NCBI GenBank assembly: GCA_018398765.1
Contig: JAHBMJ010003367.1
Span: 13,218 to 62,480, forward strand
DNA length: 49,263 nucleotides
Reading direction: 5' to 3'
Source of the DNA: Chromera velia
Lineage: Eukaryota; Sar; Chromeraceae
Shown in pieces: positions 43,408-49,263 of the stretch; the stretch's first letter is position 1; every line of letters starts with the position of its first letter. The notes beneath the pieces were generated by a model. It saw nothing but the letters and a program-made list of their open reading frames with translations. It did no database searches and was not told the origin of the DNA. A program made the position numbers and the translations under genes.

Positions 43408-46400
43408 TATATGACAGACAGACAGACAGACAGACTGACAGACTGACAGACAGACAGACAGACAGACAGAGAGACAGACAGAGAGACAGACTCTATCGTC
43501 CTTTCTTTTCTTTTCACTTGCTCTCGTTCCGAAGACAGGCAGGCAGGCAGGCAGACAGACGCACACACACACGGGCAGACAGAGCACAGGACTGCTTTGT
43601 TTATTTTTTCGCTTCCAGACAGAGAGACAGAAAGGAGGATCGAGAGGATGGGTGGAGGATCAAAGAAGCCCTCCCTCCCTCCCTCCAGAGTCTTCCCTCA
43701 GCTGCATGCGGCGCCGTCGTTTTGTTTCTTTCGAGTGCATCCATGCAGGGTGGAGGGCATGAATATTCCTGTGTTCCTCAAACTCATCAAGCATGTGGAT
43801 AGAGACAGCAGAAGCCAACGAAGAAGTCAAGAGGCGAGCAGCGCAAGCAGAGAGGGACCGCAATCGGGCTCTGGGGGTGCCAGTGGCAGTGGCAGTGGAA
43901 GTCGCGATCGGTCTGTGGAGATGGTTTCCGACCGTTCAACAAGAGAGAAAGGACATTCCTCAAAGACCTCAGACAGCACTAGAGGCTCCTCAAGAGTTGG
44001 AGGAGAGGCTGAGGCCTCGAGGGAAATTCTGCAGAGACTCTGTGAGGCATCAAGGGGGGGTGTCGAGGTCATCGATGATCTGTTTCGACAGCAGAAGACG
44101 ACGTTGGATCTCTTCAACGGGGGGCAAGAAGGAATGCGACGTCCATTGCAAAGAGACAAAAATGAAATTTCTCCATTCCCCTCTTTGCTGCCTCCAAAGA
44201 CGTGTTTGTGGGAGCTCACACTGGCGGTACGCAGTCTTGGCTCTTCTTTTCTCGAAGAAACGCTTTATTTTCCCGCCACTCTTTTCTTATGTTTTCTCTG
44301 TGACGTAGTTGCAGTTTTTTTTTCGCTCTTGCCTCCCCGACGAGCAGTATTCGGCACCTGGAGCGTGCATGTATGAGTGCCACTTTTTTGATATCCTTTG
44401 CCTGTTTCTCGTCTTTTCCTGTTTGTTTTTGTCTGCAGAGAGTCCTTTCAAAGATCCCCTCTGTGTGTGGACAGAACAGGAGATGCGCGGGATGCGCCAC
44501 TATTCCTGCCGTTCCTCAGTCACAGGAGATCTGTTTAATGGAAGAAAGGGAAAAAGGCGATCGAAGTGATTTAAGTGGTCAACGAAGAGTAAAGGAGCCA
44601 AGAGAATCGAATATGCTTTCACGTGTTTCCTCACTTTCTTCTAGTTCCGTCATTATCAACGCAGACAGGCGAGACGGAGCAACCGACAGGAGTGGACACC
44701 AAAACGTGCACGCCCGGCGGAAGAGACCCAAACTATCCTCAGAGGCAGAAAAAGAAAAACAGAAACAGAATCAATACATCAGAATCACCTCCACACCTCT
44801 CCCACTACCCCCCACGACGATACCGATAGGTGTGCGCCCTGCTCCCATTCGGAAACGAAGACAAAACAGGCCTAGGCGCTCACCCGACCTGCCTCTGTTT
44901 CCATCTCCATACAGAGACCCGACCCGTACTCTCAATTCGCCTGTTGCAGGTGCCTATTCGAATAGAGAGAGGGAAAGAGAGGCCGAAAAAGCGTCGCCAG
45001 ACACGGAAAGGACAAAGGGACACAACCCCAAACCTTGCTACGAAGACCCGGTCGAGGTAGGTATCAAGGCCTCCTCCCTCCATTGTTTCAACAGTCAAAT
45101 CGGCGCACACCCCTCTCTAATGACACCCCCCGATGCCGCCAGTGCGGGAGGGTCCGAGTGGTCGGCAGAGTCTCCTCTCTTTCGCTCAAGGAGCCTTAGC
45201 ATTGGCGTTTTTGACAATGAACCAAACAAGAGTGCAGCAACCCACAAAGTCCCAACAGAGAGAAGGGAGGAAACTAGAGTCGGAAAACTGATTTTGTCCA
45301 GTGCAAGTGCTGTACGACTCCAAAACTTCAACTGGCCTTTTTCATCCCTTTCAACCCATGAGACCACTCCACGGCAGCATCTCCATCTCGCGTGGCCATA
45401 CCCTACACCGCCCCCTCGAGATTTTCTTCTGCAAGCTTCCCAAATGCCCCTCCTCAACTGCCTTCGCCACAATCTACAGAAACGCCGACTGTGCCTCCCT
45501 GATCCCTTCGCTTACTCCTCGATGATCGAGACTTCCGCTGTAACGACAGGCAAGAGATCCCTGCAAGTTATGGGCGCGCTTCGATCGCCTCCTCCTCCCC
45601 GTCCCCCATCTCAGACAAGGTTATGGGGGCTGCAGCGACCTCCCAGTAGATACATCCGCCCCCCATCGGGGATCCGACCTCAGACAGCGAGATTGCGCGA
45701 CTGTGCCGAAGAGAGGGAGGCCACGGAGATTGATGGCATCGTCTCAGGTGGTCTCTGTGAGGACTCCTCTAATCTTTCCATCGATGCAACAAAACAAATG
45801 ATCACTCAGGAGATTGTCTCATCTGAGGATGGAAAGGACAGGGAAAGACGGGAGGACATTCTTCATCTCTCTTCATCCGAAGAAGAGTCTGCGGGCGAAG
45901 TCGTTTTGTGGGAAACCCGAGATGTTCAGACACAGACCCAGACTCTCCATCAGAACACAAGTCTAGAACAGGTAGGGACCCAGATAAGTGAAGAAGGAAA
46001 AGATGTTCCTTCTCCCTCTCAACAACAAGGGGGGACAGCTCAAGAGGAAAACCCAAAAAGACTCAGGGGGGTGCAATCATCCGACGAATCTTCGCCTTCC
46101 GATGCTCCAGATTCTTGTCTTCCTGCCTCTTTCCTCAATTTTGCTTTGCCTGCTAGTGCGAATGACACTGGCGCGTCCCCATCTCAGAGCCGGCCACGCA
46201 CCACCACACCGACCCAACAACGCAAACAACGCAAAGACCCCAAAGAAAAACAACAACAACAAAAACCCTCCAAAGCTCCCCCATCATCACCAAACATTAG
46301 AGGCCCCATTTGCCCCCCCCCTCCCTCCGCAACTCCAAATTCAATCAGGTCCCCTCCCCACACACATGCCCGCAACATCCTCTCAACCTCAGCAGACTCT

Positions 46401-47585
46401 CCCCCTGTTTCCTCAAAGAGGAAAAACCTCAGAGTCCCTCCCTCCAGACATGAAGAAGAGACCGCTTCCTTGTCTCCCCGTCCTCCTCAGAAGGTGAAGG
46501 CCGATCCACCCAATCCTCTCAGGAACAGACACCGTCAACCTCCCCGCCGTCGATTTTCCTCCTATCAACGCCCCACAGTCTGCACCTGCCGACAGCCAGC
46601 ATCATCCCACGAAAGGAAACCTCCCCTATACCTCCATTCATTTGCCCCCCTCCCCACGACTTTCCAGAAAGGTCCCTGTCCCCCCTTGTCCACAGATCAT
46701 GCCCACCTCTCTGCCTGCTCCCAGGAAAAACGAAAATCAGACCCCGCGTCGGATTGGAGAAACAGAGAGCCCCTTCTGCTAGAACTTCCGGAGGAAATCC
46801 AGGGGACTATGTGGGGGGGCCACAAGGGCTGCCAGCCAGACCATCATGCCACAGGAAGAAAAGGAAGACCCAAAAAACCCAAAGGAGGCGAGAGAGAACT
46901 TCGGAGAACGCCAACAGAGCGCACACGGTTTCTTCGAAGACTTGCTGTCCGAAAGCGACAAGAGCTCGAGACTGCGGGAGAAGAGTTCAGAGGGGGCAGA
47001 GAAGACCAACTCAGCGAAGAACCGTCCAATGAGGACGGCTACCGGTTCGTTGAGAGACCCAGCACTGCAGAGTCGAGAAGTCGCAGCGGCCCTGCAGGGT
47101 ATCCGATCCGAAACGGTTTCTGGCTGCGATCTAGCATGCGCCTGCCTTTCATGCGCGAGGGATTCACGGCCGGACGTCCCCCGACTGTGTGTGGATTACG
47201 GCGCAAGAACGACGGGGTTTTCGCTCCGGCTGGTGTGGAGGCAGACATTGGCCTGGGGGGGCGAGAGGAGGGAGCCGCAGGACTGAAGTCCAACTCTACT
47301 GCCCCCACACCCGTCCAGACAGCAGCAGGCTACGCGTCTGCCAGTGCTGCTGTTGAGTCGCACGAGCTTCCTGTTGAAGAAAGGCTCAGCCTGAGTGTCT
47401 TCAGAAATGTGAAATCACTTACTGAAGATGCTTCGTTTACAGAAGTCGGAGATGACACTGAAAGGCGGTGGCAGAACAGTCGCCTTGAAGAGGTCAGATT
47501 TGACGGCGGGGGGACAGAAACGCCAACAGACTTTGGTGAAGACGGAAGGGATGAAAAGGCATTGAAAGATTGGTTAGGGGTCTAA
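41338..47585 (+). CDS. Large disordered protein of unknown function (4 exons)
   Basis: I do not recognise this gene. My join 41338-41554, 41869-42973, 43749-44226, 44439-47585 keeps frame and gives 1,648 aa. The start AAACA-ATG matches the FIG4 start context. Residues ~1-125 are mixed and helix-like with few repeats (FHVFGEQLLDCALSNKFAEF, then LTQAATYLGLRLCFLLDE) and may be the folded part. An Arg/Lys/Glu-rich helix follows (~130-170). Another ordered patch spans the exon 2/3 joint (LLEDWENLAQ to VEGMNIPVFLKLIKHV). Most of the rest, including nearly all of the 1,049-codon last exon, is Ser/Pro/Arg/Gln-rich and predicted disordered. There is no signal peptide and no transmembrane helix. The long last exon might contain unrecognised introns. 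A scaffold or nucleic-acid-binding role is possible, but nothing in the sequence demonstrates one. Confidence 0.65.
41723..41782. repeat. (CT)n(GT)n(GA)n foldback in intron 1 of the unknown gene
   Basis: A CT run (41723-41743), a GT run (to ~41762) and a GA run (to ~41782) are adjacent. The CT and GA arms are complementary and flank the GT run as a loop, so the RNA could form a stem of about 20 bp, extended by the flanking CCTCCC/GGGAGG tracts. Confidence 0.88.
43045..43492. repeat. (CTGT)n and (GACA)n complementary tetranucleotide arrays in intron 2
   Basis: A CTGT run at ~43045-43088 is followed by a longer GACA array at ~43256-43492, with further GCAG/GACA units near 43535-43560. The two are reverse complements in the same intron (42974-43748) and could pair. 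The arrays stay open in several frames and yield artificial Arg/Gln/Thr/Asp-rich ORFs. Confidence 0.9.
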
Positions 47586-47907
47586 AACATTTTATTGGTC
47601 ATGTCCCGATGCCGCGGAAGAAATTCATTCAATAGATGCTACAAAGATTCAACAGTTTTAAGAATTACTACCATCCTTTCTATTATTGAATTAAAAATGA
47701 TGGATAATATATTAATTTGTAGATTGATTTTTTAGTCTTTGTTAATATATGACTTGTCAGACTTGCAGATAATAAATTATTCAGCAGGATATTCCAGGGG
47801 GCACATATTCGTATAAAACTTGACATTGAATTGAGCGTAGAAAAAAATTGGGACTCCTAAATTTTAATACCAAATATTTAAAATTGGGCGTTCTTATAAT
47901 GAATGAG

Positions 47908-48158
47908 GAGACACACAAAAATTTCTGTATCTGATGGTGTCGGATAAGGGGGGGGAGGGGGGTCAGCAGTTCTGGATCATATCTAATCATATCGATATCG
48001 GATATCATGGTCGGACCCGGCCTTTTCCTTTGTAAACCGGCCAGGCCGAGGCGTCAGGCCCTGCCGGGGTATCGGATACCCCCTATTTGAGGGGGAGTGG
48101 GGGGGGGGTCAGCAAACGGTATCCGATAGCATCGGATACCAGAATTTTTTTGTGTCCC
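47908..48158. mobile_element. ~250 bp palindromic element, MITE-like
   Basis: The left end (GGAGACACACAAAAATTTCT, then GTATCTGATGGTGTCGGATA) is an imperfect inverted repeat of the right end (GGTATCCGATAGCATCGGAT, then ACCAGAATTTTTTTGTGTCC). The arms are ~36-40 bp with several mismatches. The centre is GC-rich with GGCC palindromes and G runs. I cannot assign a clean target-site duplication, so the exact ends are uncertain. No coding capacity. Confidence 0.6.
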
Positions 48159-48238
48159 CTGAAGTGTAAAGAGTTAGAGCTTAAAATTTTGTATGGAAGC
48201 TAGACATAAACTCACGTAGGCTGTTTAATTTAAAACCA

Positions 48239-48472
48239 GACCTCCCTGAACCTAACTACCACTTGAAAGTTTAAACCGCATTTTTGGATAAGCTTGAAAG
48301 TCCATGCCATAGGCGCAGATCATTTACACTGTCTTGAAAGCCAAAGCCGCATATCTGGATGGTGTCTCGACCATCTACGTCGCAGGTGTAGATAGTCTCT
48401 TGAAAAACGATACTGCAGGTAGAAATCATCTTGATTAGATTTTTTCAAGTGGCACTTAGGTTCAGGGAGGTT
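48239..48472. mobile_element. 234 bp MITE, copy 2
   Basis: Same length and organisation as 21702-21935. The ends CCTCCCTGAACCTAA and TTAGGTTCAGGGAGG are perfect 15 bp inverted repeats (23 of 25 when extended). The flanks TAAAACCA (48231-48238) and CAAAACCA (48473-48480) match at 7 of 8 bases. The internal CTTGA...GCCGCA units are conserved but their hairpin stems are more eroded than in copy 1, so this is probably the older insertion internally, although its termini are better preserved. Confidence 0.87.
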
Positions 48473-48987
48473 CAAAACCATTCTTATCATTTTTTTTTCT
48501 TTTTAGGCGAAACTAAATCAGAATCAGAAAACTATACTCATTAAAACGAACAATCTGTCTCTTCTTTGTGCGATTCTTTGCGCCACAGGAGCAAAAATGC
48601 ACAGGCGCAAAAAAAAAAAATGGGGGGCTTTTTTTCATTTTGTTTTGATGAGTCTGTGTCAGAATGGTTCGCCGCGGGGCTTCACAGGCAAGCTTGGGAT
48701 GTCGCTCCGCGGCGGGGCGCGGACACGAGCTAGACCGCGGGGCGTTTACCCAGAAACGCCGCGGGCTTTACAGGCACTGCTCAGATCGAAATTTTCTCAA
48801 ACATTCAGTGAAGAAAAAGCAAGCTAGTCGATTCAATCTGCCAAGTGAAACACCTTGTCAGATCGTGCAGATTCGCAAGCTAAGCATCCTCGTTTTAGCC
48901 TGTTTCAACGTGCCGCCCCCTTCTCAATTTAGGAATTTTCAGTGGAAACAGGTGCCCTGCCTCTTAAGAGACGGGTAGGCGTCTCGC

Positions 48988-49263
48988 ATGATGAGGCCTC
49001 ATGCAAAGCATAGCGGGTGGCTGACAAATTTTGAGGTTCTGCAAATCCTCCAACAGTCTTCGATCGAGGATGACCCCGGAAAGTTGGTGGACGCTAATGA
49101 GAGCGAAATGAGGGTGGGGATCAGTAAAAGGATGCTGACTGGGTACATTACTACGGCACAGCCGGAGACGAAGATCATGACGGACACAGCAGTGGTGAAT
49201 CTTGCGAAAGAACTGCGGAGTAGGTTTACCTTGACTGAAGCGGAGATCCTGCAGTTTCTGAAT
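48988..49263 (+). CDS. RNA polymerase III subunit RPC9/C17 (partial, runs off window)
   Basis: A frame opened by ATG ATG at 48988 stays open for 92 codons to the window end. It matches the RPB4/RPC9 family: the N-terminal LTNFEVLQIL block corresponds to LSNYEVxQLL of animal RPC9 (CRCP), and KRMLTGYI plus FTLTEAEILQFLN to the HRDC-like helices. RPC9 pairs with RPC8/C25 to form the Pol III stalk, which is needed for initiation at tRNA and 5S genes. A ~20-residue acidic linker between the two blocks is normal for the family. RPB4 of Pol II is the alternative; the NFEVLQIL start favours RPC9. The C-terminal part lies outside the window. No intron is seen so far. Confidence 0.68.
   Translation, partial: MMRPHAKHSGWLTNFEVLQILQQSSIEDDPGKLVDANESEMRVGISKRMLTGYITTAQPETKIMTDTAVVNLAKELRSRFTLTEAEILQFLN

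Larger units (their letters stand above)
47586..48987. other. AT-rich intergenic region with two small inverted-repeat elements
   Basis: 47.59-47.90 kb is AT-rich, probably with the 3' end of the unknown gene. Two small elements (47908-48158 and 48239-48472) follow. 48.48-48.99 kb is the upstream region of the RPC9-like gene; it has a GC-rich patch at 48670-48770 with the hairpin GGCGTTT(ACCCAG)AAACGCC at 48741-48760. No other gene is seen. Confidence 0.55.

Noticed and set aside
43209-43802. Arg/Gln/Thr/Asp repeat ORF and its Cys/Leu/Ser/Val antisense
   Set aside because: Translation of the GACA array in an intron of the large unknown gene.
1-49263. tRNA, rRNA and spliced-leader genes
   Set aside because: I scanned for T-loop-like GTTCGAATC motifs with matching A-boxes and for rRNA motifs, and found none that holds up. 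A covariance-model search would be decisive.

Overview
This is a eukaryotic nuclear scaffold. The genes are split by many GT-AG introns, the intergenic DNA is long, microsatellites are abundant, and there are small inverted-repeat transposons and one assembly gap. Gene content (a TPR-calpain fusion, a type II membrane metallophosphoesterase, elongation factor 3, a FIG4-type SAC phosphatase, an RNA polymerase III C17 subunit) fits a free-living protist. By inference I favour a photosynthetic alveolate of the chromerid type (Chromera velia-like); the sequence alone does not prove this.

Layout: 1-1.5 kb, upstream DNA. 1.5-7.3 kb (+), five-exon TPR-calpain ending in a CaaX-like tail. 7.3-10.1 kb, AT-rich intergenic. 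10.1-15.6 kb (-), nine-exon acid sphingomyelinase/endopolyphosphatase-like enzyme; one intron is mostly a ~1.06 kb GACT array. 15.6-25.2 kb, gene-poor, with a ~0.53 kb direct duplication, a 1,265 bp inverted-repeat element and a 234 bp MITE. 25.2-30.4 kb (-), seven-exon elongation factor 3. 31.5-39.7 kb (+), 13-exon FIG4-type phosphoinositide phosphatase, with five decoy copies of a 3' splice site and a gap. 39.7-41.3 kb, intergenic with a retroelement scrap. 41.3-47.6 kb (+), four-exon gene for a large disordered protein of unknown function. 47.6-49 kb, AT-rich DNA with two small inverted-repeat elements. 49.0 kb to the end (+), start of an RPC9/C17 gene.

The genes do not form an operon or one pathway; they are independently transcribed housekeeping and membrane-trafficking genes. 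I assembled 33 introns by phase-consistent joining of conserved protein blocks. In that set the 5' splice site is unusual: 21 of 33 introns have C at +3 and 16 of 33 begin GTCAG(C/T). Several introns carry GTCA tandem repeats starting at or near the donor, so each repeat unit is itself a copy of the local donor consensus. Exon coordinates below are my hand assembly and have not been tested against transcripts.
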